A DNA stretch of 64,000 bases from Planctomycetota bacterium. GTDB taxonomy: Bacteria; Planctomycetota; B15-G4. The notes under the pieces were generated by a model, which worked only from the letters and a program-made list of their open reading frames with translations, searched no databases and was not told where the DNA came from. The position numbers and the translations under genes are program-made. Each line of letters opens with the position of its first letter. Position 1 is the first letter of the stretch. The stretch lies in contig JAQWOM010000003.1 of NCBI GenBank assembly GCA_029245865.1, positions 1 to 64,000 of the forward strand, given 5' to 3'. Of this stretch, positions 43,406 to 53,820 are shown in pieces.

Positions 43406-45376
43406 TCAGTGGCTGATCTGATAGCCAAAGGGAACATCACCCGTCGCGACATCGGCAATCTGCAGAACGAAGTAGCCCTCTCCGCGCTCGGAAATCCAGG
43501 AGCGGCTTCCAGGGTCGCCGTAGAAGGTCACCGTCGTCAACGAATCCACGCGGAGAGCACTGTCTTCAATGAAGACGCTGTCATGCCCCCCAGGGATCAC
43601 TCCACTGCCCACGATTGCCGTCTGACTTGCCGCACCTGTTTCGAGCTTCACAAAGGCAACAACAGAGGCCTCTCCATGCCAGTTTTCAAGTGCAAGCCCC
43701 ACCACGGGACCCTGGCCGCTGTACCGTGCGGCTGTGCCGGGAGTCGAGCCCAGCCCCAGCGCATCGCCAGCACGGATCGAGCCCGACGAAGAGTCGATCG
43801 TGACAGGAACGCGGCCAGCGAGAGCCACATACACTCGATCCCTGGCACGCTCCTCCGTCTCGATCCATTGCTGACGGAGCTCTTGCCCCAGAGCAAGGTT
43901 TCCGTCGTTCAAGGCTCGACGCGACGCAAGCAGCAAGTCAGGACGAAGTCCTTCCAGAGAACGTGAATCGGAAAGCTTCACACCAGGCGACGTCGACACA
44001 ATGCCGAGTACAGTCGAACCGTCCGTAGCCCGAACCACATGCTCTGGGCGGAGGGGGTCGATCGACACAAGCGTGCCCGGCCCGAGTGTGGGGTCGATGG
44101 TCGGATACGATTCCGCAAGATCAAGTCCATTGGGCGTCACCGCTCCAGCGACAAGCAGGTCCGCATCCTGGTTCAAGCGCATGATGTCCGAGCCAAAGAC
44201 TTCCAGGTTCTGCCCATTGTCAAACCACTGGAACCAAGCCCCCGGCTGCGTGTTGTCTTCATCACGAGAAAACTCAACATCAAAGTTGCTGCGCATCGAC
44301 AACTTCCCGTTGAGGTCATTCCGCACGGAGCCACTGCTGGTGATCAAGCTACCGAAGGCGCGCACGTCTCCGGCGCTGGCCTCCAAGGAGACACCGGCGT
44401 CGGTCGTTTCGAGACGACTTACGATCCCCCCTGCAAAAAGTTCTCCTTGGTCACCCTTGGGACCTTCGGGACCTTCGATGCCCTGATCACCCTGATCACC
44501 CTGATCACCTTGGATGCCCTGGTCGCCTTGGATGCCCTGGTCACCTTGGATGCCCTGGTCACCTTGGATGCCCTGGTCACCTTGGATGCCCTGGTCACCT
44601 TGGATGCCCTGGTCACCTTGGATGCCCTGGTCACCTTGGATGCCCTGGCCGCCTTGGATGCCCTGATCACCCTGGTCGCCCTGGATGCCCTGGATGCCCT
44701 GGATGCCCTGATCACCTTGGATGCCCTGATCACCTTGGATGCCCTGCGGTCCCTGCGGTCCCGTCAAACCGGTGGGATCTCCAAGCCACTGACCTTCAGC
44801 ATTCACCAGAAGATCATCACCGAGATAAATCTCGGTCGGATTGATCAAGCCGCTGGTCACTCCCGCCACGCCAATCAGTTGCGGCGGTGACTGTTGATAC
44901 GGCGTCTGAGGCACGTTGTTCTTGACGGGCTGAACCTGTGTCGTGAAATAGGCTTCTCTCAAGCCGATCTCAGCAGGCAAAGGTTTGTCTGTGTTTGCCC
45001 CCATGATCAGGTCAAATGATCCGACAACACTCGTGGGCTCCGTGAACACTCCTATCTGAGGAGAAGACGGGGCATTAGGGTTCTTCGTCGAAGGAAGGAC
45101 CTGAATGCTCTCGACCCAGTCCAATCCATCGGCATCCTTGTAGGGGATCAATGCAGACGAATCCTCGAACAAGCGGATCATCACGATGAAGGCGCCGTTC
45201 TTGGGCGACTTGAAAGGGCTGTACTTGACCGACTGCTTGCTCGTCTTGGTCTTGAACAGGCGGGCGTGGATCCGGATGGGCGATTGAGCCGCGGCAGACT
45301 CCACGAATGTGCCCGTGAAGAAGACTGTCAGGCAAACTGCGATCATCCACCGTAAGGATTTGGAACTCATGTTCAT
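43406..45376 (-). CDS. Secreted collagen-like (Gly-X-Y) repeat protein with Peptidase_G2-like C-terminus
   Basis: About 656 residues from ATG 45376 (the open frame begins at a TTG 15 nt upstream). Signal peptide SLRWMIAVCLTVFFTGTFVESAAA. Residues 38-190 form an N-terminal domain sharing its pattern with the SVSGG protein at 16.6 kb (YFTTQVQPVKNNVPQTPYQ). Residues 203-311 are about 36 Gly-X-Y triplets, mostly GIQGDQ. The C-terminal 250 residues contain AESYPTIDPTLGPGTLVSID, VLGIVSTSPGV and ALAGRVPVTIDSSSG, resembling Peptidase_G2/intramolecular-chaperone-type tails of collagen-like and phage tail proteins. Likely a trimeric surface fibre. Confidence 0.8.
   Translation of the reverse strand: MNMSSKSLRWMIAVCLTVFFTGTFVESAAAQSPIRIHARLFKTKTSKQSVKYSPFKSPKNGAFIVMIRLFEDSSALIPYKDADGLDWVESIQVLPSTKNPNAPSSPQIGVFTEPTSVVGSFDLIMGANTDKPLPAEIGLREAYFTTQVQPVKNNVPQTPYQQSPPQLIGVAGVTSGLINPTEIYLGDDLLVNAEGQWLGDPTGLTGPQGPQGIQGDQGIQGDQGIQGIQGIQGDQGDQGIQGGQGIQGDQGIQGDQGIQGDQGIQGDQGIQGDQGIQGDQGIQGDQGIQGDQGDQGDQGIEGPEGPKGDQGELFAGGIVSRLETTDAGVSLEASAGDVRAFGSLITSSGSVRNDLNGKLSMRSNFDVEFSRDEDNTQPGAWFQWFDNGQNLEVFGSDIMRLNQDADLLVAGAVTPNGLDLAESYPTIDPTLGPGTLVSIDPLRPEHVVRATDGSTVLGIVSTSPGVKLSDSRSLEGLRPDLLLASRRALNDGNLALGQELRQQWIETEERARDRVYVALAGRVPVTIDSSSGSIRAGDALGLGSTPGTAARYSGQGPVVGLALENWHGEASVVAFVKLETGAASQTAIVGSGVIPGGHDSVFIEDSALRVDSLTTVTFYGDPGSRSWISERGEGYFVLQIADVATGDVPFGYQISH
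44443..44770 (-). repeat. 18-bp tandem repeats coding for GIQGDQ collagen-like units
   Basis: Near-identical 18-bp units (plus-strand core TTGGATGCCCTGGTCACC). High identity between units suggests recent slippage or expansion; units keep the frame and so change only stalk length. Confidence 0.85.
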
Positions 45377-45586
45377 CGGGTTAGTGTCCAAAGTCGGAAA
45401 ACGCGAGCGTCGTCACCTCTCCTCACACAAATAAGAACGGGCGACCGCTTCTCTAGAAGAATGCCCCTAAATGGGCAGCCGTGTGCGAAGTTTAGCGTCC
45501 AAGCACTCAATACCGCCCTGCGCGCATTGGCCCAGGGCTTGAGGCTACATCGTACATTCTCTGCGTAATTTAGGGGATATGGGCCG

Positions 45587-46396
45587 ATGAGCACCTATGC
45601 CATAGGCGATCTTCAGGGCTGTTTTGAGCCCTTTGAGCGCCTTCTTTGCCGTATCAATTTTCGTCCAAAGCATGATCGAATCTGGCTCGTCGGCGATTTG
45701 GTCAACCGAGGACCTGCCTCCCTGGAGGTCTTGCGCTGGGTTCGCAAGCATGAAAACAACCTGGTGACCGTTCTGGGAAACCATGACCTCCACCTACTCG
45801 CCACAGCCGCGGGCCTCCGCAAACCCTCTCCTAAAGACACCTTGCTCCCGGTGCTCCAGGCAGACGATCGGGACGACTTACTGGACTGGCTACAAAGGCG
45901 ACCCCTCTTTTATCGAGAAGGTTCCACTTGCCTCGTTCACGCAGGATTGCACCCACAGTGGAGCCTGGAAGACGCGGCGAGCCACGCTCGGGAAGTTGAG
46001 CAAGGGCTACGTGAAGATGGCGGACGCCTGCTGCTCGAAGCACTTCGCGCGGGAGCCGCCGACGAGTGGTCTGAAAATCTGACCGGCGCCACAAGACTGG
46101 CGACGCTTGTGGCCATCTTCACACGCATCAGAACCTGCACAGCAACGGGTCAACTTCTGGAAACCTACAAAGGACCTCCTCAATCGGCACCCAAAGGATT
46201 CCGTCCTTGGTTTGAAATCCCGCATCGACGAGCGCCGGAGACCACTGTGGTGTTCGGCCACTGGGCAGCGCTCGGTCTTTACAAAGCACCCGGCTTACTG
46301 GCAGTCGACACCGGTTGCGTCTGGGGTGGGGCATTGACCGCAGTGCGTCTTGAAGACGGCCGCGTCTTTCAGGAGCCAGCGGCTCCTCCGGACTGA
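45587..46396 (+). CDS. apaH: Diadenosine tetraphosphatase ApaH
   Basis: 269 residues. Metallophosphatase motifs: AIGDLQGC at the N-terminus, WLVGDLVNRGPASLEVLRWV, TVLGNHDLHLLA, and FGHWAALG and DTGCVWGGALTAV near the C-terminus. It splits Ap4A into two ADP and affects stress signalling and RNA cap decay. AGGGG lies upstream of the ATG. Confidence 0.93.
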   Translation: MSTYAIGDLQGCFEPFERLLCRINFRPKHDRIWLVGDLVNRGPASLEVLRWVRKHENNLVTVLGNHDLHLLATAAGLRKPSPKDTLLPVLQADDRDDLLDWLQRRPLFYREGSTCLVHAGLHPQWSLEDAASHAREVEQGLREDGGRLLLEALRAGAADEWSENLTGATRLATLVAIFTRIRTCTATGQLLETYKGPPQSAPKGFRPWFEIPHRRAPETTVVFGHWAALGLYKAPGLLAVDTGCVWGGALTAVRLEDGRVFQEPAAPPD

Positions 46397-46401
46397 GCGT
46401 T

Positions 46402-46743
46402 TCAAAACTCCAGAAACTGATACAGCGCCAGGCCAATTGGCAACAAGACAACCGAGAGGCAACCTGACTTCTTGGGTGGTGTGGCGCTGGCTGGATCCAA
46501 AGGTTTGTCACAACGAACGCATGTTGGACGGATCTCTTGGCGGGGATCCCCTAGCGGGTTCTCGGCAGCACAATGAGGGCAGAACCACTTGGCCCCCTCA
46601 TCCGGTGGCCCGTCGCGAAAATAGACGGCGGCCGCAAGCTTCTCGCGACACTCCTCACCGCAGAGCACATTCCCGTAGAACGTCTTCTCCTGACCTGTGA
46701 TATCAATCCCGCAGTTCTGGCAGAAGACCTGCAAATCGCTCAT
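46402..46743 (-). CDS. Small zinc-ribbon protein with C-terminal membrane anchor
   Basis: 113 residues. Three Cys pairs or clusters (CQNCG, CGEEC, CPHC...CVRC) form zinc ribbons. The C-terminal SGCLSVVLLPIGLALYQFL is hydrophobic, so a tail-anchored protein is likely. Convergent with apaH. No known family. Confidence 0.6.
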   Translation of the reverse strand: MSDLQVFCQNCGIDITGQEKTFYGNVLCGEECREKLAAAVYFRDGPPDEGAKWFCPHCAAENPLGDPRQEIRPTCVRCDKPLDPASATPPKKSGCLSVVLLPIGLALYQFLEF

Positions 46744-46838
46744 GGGGACAACTCGGCGGGGGTGGTACGGCCTCTTTTCGACACGCTTCTCGCGTGAGCA
46801 TACATCCTCGCTCGCTCGGCATCGCTAGAATCCGGGGC

Positions 46839-49800
46839 ATGAGTTGGCAACTTCTGGTCGATCGCGGCGGGACCTTCACAGATGTCGTGGGAAAGGGGCC
46901 GAACGGCCAGGTCGAAGTACGCAAACTGCTCTCGCTCACAGAGGGCGGTGACGCCACAGCCCGCGCAGCATCCGGCTATACAGTTGATGAACTAAGACTT
47001 GGCACAACAGTTGCCACGAATGCCTTACTCGAACGCTCGGGCGAACACGTCACGCTGCTAACGACACGTGGATTCGGAGACCTACTCGACATAGGGAGCC
47101 AAGATCGCCCCGACATCTTCGCACTGCGTGTGCGCAAACGCGTGCCGCTGCACTCGAGCGTTGTAGAGATTAATGAACGTATCCTCGCAGACGGTACGAT
47201 ACGCACACCTCCGAAATCCGGAGAAATTCGAGACGCGTTGATGGCAGCAAAAGAGTCCCAAAGCTCTGTCGCTGTCCTCTTCATGAATGCGCATATCAAT
47301 CCGATCAACGAAGAGCTCGTCGCGCAAATCGCGCGTGAAGTCGGCATCAAGAGCATCACGCTCTCACATCGTGTTGCACCTGAGATTGGTGCGGTCGGCC
47401 GAGGAGACACGACGGTGGCCGACGCCTATCTCACTCCATGCCTGCGTCGCTCGGTGGAGAAACTTGATGTAGGGCAGGCGCGCGTTCTGTGCATGCAGTC
47501 ATCCGGAGGACTCACGGACCGCAAGCATTTCACGGGAAAAGACGCCTTACTCTCCGGCCCCGCAGGCGGTGTTGTCGCAACTCAAGAGGTCGGAAGGCTC
47601 GCTGGATTCCAGCGAATCATCGGACTCGACATGGGCGGCACCTCTACAGACGTCTGCCGTTGTGACGAACAACTCGAGCGGGTGTACGAATCGGTCACAG
47701 ATGGCGTACGCATCCGTGCGCCGGCACTAAACATCATCACTGTTGCCGCCGGTGGCGGATCGATCTGCCGCGTCCGCGATGGCCGTTTTGCCGCCGGACC
47801 AGAAAGCGCCGGTGCAGACCCGGGCCCAGCTTGCTACGGGAAAGGCGGCCCCGCGACGATCACAGACTGCAACTTGATTTTGGGTCGACTCCGACCTGAA
47901 TGGTTTCCACACATGACACTCGACGTGGAGGCTGCACGGCACCGCTTGGAAGCCTTCGGCGACCCCGAAGAATGTGCAAAGGGGTTCCTCCGTGTTGCCA
48001 TCGAGAGCATGGCCGAAGCGATTCGTGGCATCAGCGTTGCGCGCGGATATGACCCCAGAGACCACGCCCTTTGCGCCTTCGGCGGAGCAGGAGGGCAGCA
48101 CGCCTGCGAACTTGCACGATCACTTGGCATCCAACACGTCGTCGTCCACCCACTCGCAGGAGTTCTCTCGGCCTGGGGGCTCGGCAAAGCAAACATCAGT
48201 AGCCATGAAGTTACAGCCGTCACAGAACCATGGGCGACCGAGCCGCCGTTTCCAGTAGCTGCCGCTATCGGCTCGCTCTCCACGCAGGGAGTGCGCGATT
48301 TCCACATTCTCCGTACCGTCGACGTGCGGTACTCAGGTGCAGATGCCACGCTCACCGTTCCGTGGTCGGCAAACTGGCAAGCGTCCTTCGAAGCACTGCA
48401 CGAGCGCTACTTCGGCTTCTTACAATCTAGACGCCCCATGGAAATCGTGGCCGCTCGAGCAGAAGCGGTCGCAGTGACAGTGACCGAAAATCAAACGGCC
48501 TCCGAGCCAACGACTTACCCAGCGGTTGCCGACGACAACAGTGGTGTCATGCCTCTTTTCGTACGTGAACGGCTGAACCCTGGAGCCTGCTTCGATGGCC
48601 CTGCGCTTGTGGTCGAAGACTGCGCGACAACTGTTGTCGAAGCCGGGTGGAAAGCGCGAGTCGACGCCCATAGACAACTCATCCTTGAAGATCTTGAGCC
48701 CGGAACAACGCTCGCGCCGCCGGGCAAACAAGCCCTTGAGCCTACAGAGAAGGCTCGCGCTGCCCCCGACCCAGTCACTCTGGAAGTCATGGGCAATCGG
48801 TTCATGTCCATTGCATCCCAGATGGGTGAACACCTTCGCCGAGTCGCACACTCGACCAATATCAAAGAACGCCTCGACTTTTCATGCGCGCTCTTTGACG
48901 CACGGGGGCATCTCGTTGCGAACGCGCCCCACATCCCCGTCCACCTCGGCGCGATAGGTGAAACGGTTCGAGGGCTTCTCGCTCGCCAGACCATGCAGCC
49001 CGGAGATGCATGGCTCAGCAACGATCCCTACGGGGGCGGCTCTCATCTTCCAGACCTGACCGTGGTCTCACCAATCTTCCGTGAAGACAAGCTGGCCTTC
49101 CTGGTTGCCAACCGCGGGCACCACTCCGATGTCGGTGGAATTCGCCCTGGCTCCATGCCTCCCTTCTCAACACACATCGATGAAGAGGGAGCTCTGTTCC
49201 GAGACGTACTTCTGCTACGCGATGCATGCTTTCACGAAAAGGAAGTCCTGGGCATCTTGAGAGATGCCGGAGCACGAGGCCTCGACGAGCGAGAAGGCGA
49301 TCTCCGCGCACAGGTTGCATGCAACGTCATGGGCGCAAGACTTCTGAACGAGCTCTGCGAACAAGAAACAACTGACTCAGTGCAACGCTGGATGAAGCAT
49401 GTTGAAGAGAACGCCGCTGATGTCATGCGCAATGTCATCTCGACTTTGAATAGCGGAACTTTTGAAGACACTCTCGACGACGGGTCGAGCATTCGCGTCG
49501 AAATCCGCATTCGGGACGGACGTGCCCAGGTAGATTTTTCTGGGACGTCGCCGCAGCAATCCGGAAATCGCAATGCGCCACGCGCCGTAACGCGTGCTGC
49601 CGTCCTGTACGTCTTCCGCACACTCGCAGATCGCCCCATTCCATTGAACGAGGGGTGCATGTCGCCACTGGACATCTACATCCCTCCCCGCTCTCTCCTG
49701 GACCCTGTCCATCCAGCAGCAGTCGTCGGCGGAAATGTAGAAACTTGTCAGCGCGTGGTAGACGTTCTCTACGGCGCCCTTGGCAAGCTCGCGGCCTCGC

Positions 49801-50672
49801 AGGGAACCATGAACAACCTCTCCATGGGTGATGATGCCTTTGGCTACTACGAAACGATCTGCGGCGGTGCCGGAGCAGGCTACGGCTTTGACGGCGAAAG
49901 CGCTGTCCACACGCATATGACCAACACGCGCATCACGGACCCCGAAGTCCTGGAACAACGCTATCCGGTCGTGGTGAAACAGTTCGCAATTCGCAGGGCC
50001 TCAGGAGGAGACGGCGTCTGGCGCGGTGGCGACGGCGTGGTCCGGGAACTCGAGTTTCTACGCCCCTTGGAGGCATCGATCCTTGCAGAGCGCCGCATGA
50101 CGCGGCCCTTTGGGCTCCGCGCCGAATCGGGCAAGCCCGGCGAAGACATCATCAAAGCCTTGGGGGTCACCATCACCACTCCGGGCGGTGGTGGATATTC
50201 ACCGAGCGCCTCAGAGTGGGCCGCGATGTCGGCCAGTTGTGCACGGCAGTTATTCAGAGAAGAGCGCTGGACAGGACCGACTCGGGGTATCGCCAAAGAG
50301 GCTCTACGCGCTCGCGTTCTCGTCGTAAGCCAAGCAAAGGCAGGGGCCATTGCCTCCACGCTTGGCCCGGCACTTCTTCACCAAACCACACCCGGAGCGC
50401 CCTGGATTCATGGCGCACCAGAAAGTGACGACAAAGCTGCCACAAGGGATCAAGTCGGCATGCAGTCTGTGAACCCTGCAACGGACGCTCCTCTCTATGC
50501 CCGCTGCCAGCCTGACGGAACATGCACTGATGAGACAGAACGTCACATCAAACTCGCTCCGGACGACGTGCTGCTCGTTGCACTCGTGGATTCAGAAGAC
50601 AAAGACGAAATAGCCTTCCCGGGCACACGCTGGTGCACGGCACCCGGAAGGCATCTCTTACTCGACAGGTGA
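46839..50672 (+). CDS. 5-oxoprolinase (ATP-hydrolysing), fused HyuA/HyuB type
   Basis: About 1277 residues from ATG 46839, the usual length of fused oxoprolinases. HyuA part: [14 protein letters not shown] (N-terminal actin-like phosphate loop), [60 protein letters not shown]. HyuB part from about residue 640: [91 protein letters not shown]. It converts 5-oxoproline to glutamate with ATP; some relatives act on hydantoins. The C-terminal 90 residues (after about 1190) are an extra segment without clear homology. Confidence 0.9.
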   Translation: MSWQLLVDRGGTFTDVVGKGPNGQVEVRKLLSLTEGGDATARAASGYTVDELRLGTTVATNALLERSGEHVTLLTTRGFGDLLDIGSQDRPDIFALRVRKRVPLHSSVVEINERILADGTIRTPPKSGEIRDALMAAKESQSSVAVLFMNAHINPINEELVAQIAREVGIKSITLSHRVAPEIGAVGRGDTTVADAYLTPCLRRSVEKLDVGQARVLCMQSSGGLTDRKHFTGKDALLSGPAGGVVATQEVGRLAGFQRIIGLDMGGTSTDVCRCDEQLERVYESVTDGVRIRAPALNIITVAAGGGSICRVRDGRFAAGPESAGADPGPACYGKGGPATITDCNLILGRLRPEWFPHMTLDVEAARHRLEAFGDPEECAKGFLRVAIESMAEAIRGISVARGYDPRDHALCAFGGAGGQHACELARSLGIQHVVVHPLAGVLSAWGLGKANISSHEVTAVTEPWATEPPFPVAAAIGSLSTQGVRDFHILRTVDVRYSGADATLTVPWSANWQASFEALHERYFGFLQSRRPMEIVAARAEAVAVTVTENQTASEPTTYPAVADDNSGVMPLFVRERLNPGACFDGPALVVEDCATTVVEAGWKARVDAHRQLILEDLEPGTTLAPPGKQALEPTEKARAAPDPVTLEVMGNRFMSIASQMGEHLRRVAHSTNIKERLDFSCALFDARGHLVANAPHIPVHLGAIGETVRGLLARQTMQPGDAWLSNDPYGGGSHLPDLTVVSPIFREDKLAFLVANRGHHSDVGGIRPGSMPPFSTHIDEEGALFRDVLLLRDACFHEKEVLGILRDAGARGLDEREGDLRAQVACNVMGARLLNELCEQETTDSVQRWMKHVEENAADVMRNVISTLNSGTFEDTLDDGSSIRVEIRIRDGRAQVDFSGTSPQQSGNRNAPRAVTRAAVLYVFRTLADRPIPLNEGCMSPLDIYIPPRSLLDPVHPAAVVGGNVETCQRVVDVLYGALGKLAASQGTMNNLSMGDDAFGYYETICGGAGAGYGFDGESAVHTHMTNTRITDPEVLEQRYPVVVKQFAIRRASGGDGVWRGGDGVVRELEFLRPLEASILAERRMTRPFGLRAESGKPGEDIIKALGVTITTPGGGGYSPSASEWAAMSASCARQLFREERWTGPTRGIAKEALRARVLVVSQAKAGAIASTLGPALLHQTTPGAPWIHGAPESDDKAATRDQVGMQSVNPATDAPLYARCQPDGTCTDETERHIKLAPDDVLLVALVDSEDKDEIAFPGTRWCTAPGRHLLLDR

Positions 50673-50713
50673 GCGCCCCTCCGTTCGGGTGCAACATCCC
50701 AAATCAAAACCAG

Positions 50714-51532
50714 CTACCTTCCCTCCGACTTTGCCCGCATCCAGACCTGCATTGCCTCGGGCATGATCTCTGCCAGGTCGGCAAGACGCGTGGTTTCGCT
50801 CGGATGAGTCGACAAAAGCTCCGGCGGGCGATCAGCACTTAAAGCGGCCATTTTCTTCCACAAACGCACCGCAGCACGTGGGTCGTAACCTGCATCTGCT
50901 GACAAGAGCAATCCAATCTCATCCGCCTCTGACTCGTGCGTGCGAGAAAAAGGCAGCAAAACCCCGGTCTCACTCACAAGACCGAGAGAGGCGAGCAGAA
51001 GTTCACGATCCTCTGGATCCATATCCTCGGACAGCAACATGGCGGCCGTGAGCCCCGCATTCACGATCAAGACCTGGGTCATGCGCTCTCCCGCATGACG
51101 CGCCAATGCATGAGCCACTTCGTGCCCCATGACAGCCGCGAGCTCATCCTCATCCGTCGCAACTCCAAGCAAGCCTGTGTAGACAGCAGACCGCCCTCCA
51201 GGCAATGCCCATGCATTCACCTGGTCCGACTCGATCAGTACGAACTCCCAGTCGTAACCCTGAGTCAGTTGGCTCGTTTCGGGATGACGCTTTGCCGCAT
51301 TCGCGATGGCTCTTCCCACATGCCGCACTTCGGCAGCTTGAGGGCCGCTTGTCACCAAGACACCTTCTTGATCTGCCTCGAGGAGAGCCTCTTCCCAAGC
51401 ATTCGCCCCGATCTCATTCTCGACAGAAGCAGGAAATGGGAGGAACTGACTCCGCCCGGTCAGCGGAGCTGATGTACATGCCACGGAGAGCAGACACAAC
51501 GCGGCCAAGCAGTTGCTGAACGGACGATTCAT
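50714..51532 (-). CDS. M48 family zinc metalloprotease lipoprotein
   Basis: 272 residues. Lipoprotein signal ending LLSVAC. Zinc-binding motif HEVAH, with the third ligand Glu in THESEADEIGL; also NAWALPGGRSAVYTGLL. Resembles BepA/LoiP-type periplasmic M48 proteins that manage outer membrane protein quality. Divergent from the Cys-rich gene. Confidence 0.9.
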   Translation of the reverse strand: MNRPFSNCLAALCLLSVACTSAPLTGRSQFLPFPASVENEIGANAWEEALLEADQEGVLVTSGPQAAEVRHVGRAIANAAKRHPETSQLTQGYDWEFVLIESDQVNAWALPGGRSAVYTGLLGVATDEDELAAVMGHEVAHALARHAGERMTQVLIVNAGLTAAMLLSEDMDPEDRELLLASLGLVSETGVLLPFSRTHESEADEIGLLLSADAGYDPRAAVRLWKKMAALSADRPPELLSTHPSETTRLADLAEIMPEAMQVWMRAKSEGR

Positions 51533-51621
51533 ATTCAGAGACCCGGTTCGAAAAAGGCGCCCAACATGGGTACTTGTGCCCCATGATGGCGAAAAGCACT
51601 TTCCACGTTAGACTTCGTTTT

Positions 51622-51912
51622 ATGACAAACGGACCGCGCGAGAACATTATCCATCATCCGCACTTCGATGAAGTGCTCAAGAAGGCAATGCAGAAGAACA
51701 ATCTGCATGTGACCCTCGCCGACTCCGTCCAACGCCTCGTCTGCGGCCAAGCAGACCCCAAAAATTACGTTTGCTGTGACAGCGGCTGCGTCCCTTGCGT
51801 GAAAGATTATCTCCGCGCCGCAGAGACCGTGCTCAAAGAGCTTTCCGAAGAGCCTCCGACTCGATCTGGCTTGCTAAGCCGGATCTGGCCCTTTTCGCGC
51901 AAACGCGGCTGA
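51622..51912 (+). CDS. Small cysteine-rich protein (oxidoreductase-like domain)
   Basis: 96 residues from ATG 51622; ATG 51583/51586 and TTG 51574 lie in the same open frame. The motif YVCCDSGCVPCVKDYLRAAE, four cysteines in 8 residues, resembles the oxidoreductase-like (CCxSGCxxCV) domain. The C-terminus is basic (LLSRIWPFSRKRG). Role unknown, perhaps metal or redox binding. Confidence 0.55.
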   Translation: MTNGPRENIIHHPHFDEVLKKAMQKNNLHVTLADSVQRLVCGQADPKNYVCCDSGCVPCVKDYLRAAETVLKELSEEPPTRSGLLSRIWPFSRKRG

Positions 51913-51944
51913 CTTGAGAGAGCGCTCGCTTTCAGGCGCCCTCC

Positions 51945-53768
51945 TCAATCTGAGGACGCATCCAGAGCGCGCATTGCACCTTCCACAACGCCCAAGGAAG
52001 AATTCGGCGGCAAAGCTTTGCCAAAAGTCACATGAACGATTGGCAGCAACGCACGCCGTCGAAAGCCGCCAAGGTGTACGGGCAAAATCGGCACCTGAAA
52101 CCCTTGCGTTAACAACTTGAATGTCGCCTGCAACGCCGGCGTATCGACACCGCCCTTGGCCGACGAGTCATCTGCCAAGATCACGACCAAGCGCCCCTCA
52201 TCTAAATGGTTCCTGAGGACTTGCCCCGAAGATTCAAACGTATCTGGTGTGTTATCGGCGCCAGTAGAAACATCTCCAAGCAAACGAAAGAGTCTCGAAG
52301 AGATCCGGCCTTCAAGGCGCTTGGGTGGCGTGAAGAAGTAGAGCTCTCGCCGAGAGCTCGCCACGAGTATCAGCATATTTTTTAGACTTGCAGGGCTGCC
52401 CACAAGCAAGGCCCCCCCCTCTTCCGGGACACGGTCTGCAAAACGGACACGAAGCCGAAAGAAAGTGTGAGTCAGTGCCCAAGCAAGAAAGCGGGCGCAC
52501 GCTTCGGGATAGATCTTCAACGCCCCTAACGTTCCGATGACAGACAACACGGCGATCATCAGAAACTGAGTGCGAATGCTCAGCCCCAATTCTGCCGGGA
52601 GCCAAATGAATATGGATGCAAGACCAATACCGACAAAACTGACCATGTTTCCGAATGCCAAAAACCGCCCTTTCTGGCCGGCGGGTGCAAGCAACTGGAG
52701 CATTGAATAAAGCGGCACGATGAAAAGCCCGCCCGCAATCCCGGTGAGAAAAACGAGCAGGATCTGGACCCAGAACCCCCGCAAGAACAGGACGTCGGCA
52801 AGCCCACCTGACGAGACCACCTGAATGTCCAGCGGCACCGGTTCGCAAAGAGCCAATCCCAAAATGCCGAGCCCCATCGCCAAAGCGCCCAGTGGCACGA
52901 GCCCCACTTCCACCCTTCCTCTCGAAAGACGGCCAGCAAGTACTGAGCCAAGGGCAATACCCGCAACCGCCGTGGCAACAAGCCGAGCCGAAGCAGCGTC
53001 TCCCAGGCCAAGCAGGTCTTCGCCGTAAACCAAGAGGTCAATCTGCAGTAGCGCGGACAGCAAGAAGAAATGACCGATGCCCAGCACTGCGTAAAGCAAT
53101 CGGCGGTCTCTTCGCGCAGCACTCCAGGTTTTCTTGAGATCACCGAAGGGGTTCTTGCTGAAAGTGGCTTCAGGACGGCTCGCAGGAACCCGCGTCACGA
53201 GAAGCGCCGTGGCGACTCCCATGGCGGCTACGACCACAAAGATCCATGCTCCGGTGGACAAGTCGTCGCGGTAGGACTCAAACAAGCCACCGCCAAAGAC
53301 TTGCCCGGAAACGATGGCCACCATGGTGGTCATTTGCACGAGCCCATTCGCTCGCGCAAGGTTCTTTTCGGGAACTGTCTCTGCGACCCAACCGTACTTT
53401 GCAGGTCCGAAGAAAGTGCTCTGAGTACTCATCAGAAATAGGACGCACAGAAGACTCACAGAACTTCCGGATGCGAAAGCCAGCACACCCAACATCATCA
53501 CCAGGACTTCAGTGACCTTCGCCAGGACAATGATCCGGCTCTTGCCGAAGTGATCTGCCAACGTCCCGGACCAGGCCGCAAAGAGCACGAAAGGGACGGC
53601 GAAAAGAACCTGCGCCAAACCTGTCAGGCGGCTCTGGGCTGGGCCTTCAGATGCCGCCCGGATGGCAAACAACATGGCGAAGCGAAAGGCGTTGTCATTG
53701 AACGCGCCGAGAGCCTGTGTGGCCAGAAAGCCCAGAAAGCCCGCGTGCCCCAGCCGCTCACGACTCAT
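51945..53768 (-). CDS. MFS transporter fused to acyltransferase-like domain (LplT/Aas-like), acyltransferase motif degenerate
   Basis: About 607 residues from ATG 53768. Residues 1-415 are an MFS transporter with the LplT-like start (LATQALGAFNDNAFRFAML) and FFGPAKYGWVAETVPEKNLARANGL. Residues 430-607 align in position with the PlsC-like acyltransferase domain of Aas/LplT fusions, but the place of the H-x4-D motif reads VGSPASLKNML, with neither His nor Asp, and the EGTRS-like site reads ILADDSSAKGG. The transporter half would flip lysophospholipids inward; the second domain is probably not catalytic or is diverged. Confidence 0.75.
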   Translation of the reverse strand: MSRERLGHAGFLGFLATQALGAFNDNAFRFAMLFAIRAASEGPAQSRLTGLAQVLFAVPFVLFAAWSGTLADHFGKSRIIVLAKVTEVLVMMLGVLAFASGSSVSLLCVLFLMSTQSTFFGPAKYGWVAETVPEKNLARANGLVQMTTMVAIVSGQVFGGGLFESYRDDLSTGAWIFVVVAAMGVATALLVTRVPASRPEATFSKNPFGDLKKTWSAARRDRRLLYAVLGIGHFFLLSALLQIDLLVYGEDLLGLGDAASARLVATAVAGIALGSVLAGRLSRGRVEVGLVPLGALAMGLGILGLALCEPVPLDIQVVSSGGLADVLFLRGFWVQILLVFLTGIAGGLFIVPLYSMLQLLAPAGQKGRFLAFGNMVSFVGIGLASIFIWLPAELGLSIRTQFLMIAVLSVIGTLGALKIYPEACARFLAWALTHTFFRLRVRFADRVPEEGGALLVGSPASLKNMLILVASSRRELYFFTPPKRLEGRISSRLFRLLGDVSTGADNTPDTFESSGQVLRNHLDEGRLVVILADDSSAKGGVDTPALQATFKLLTQGFQVPILPVHLGGFRRRALLPIVHVTFGKALPPNSSLGVVEGAMRALDASSD

Positions 53769-53820
53769 CAACTCAGTCTAACCGCCTGAATCCAGGTTCC
53801 CGCCTGATATCATCAAACGC

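Noticed and set aside
44039-44890. Plus-strand ORF with LDALVTLDALV repeats
   Set aside because: Antisense of the collagen-like repeats; regularity comes from the 18-bp unit on the coding strand.
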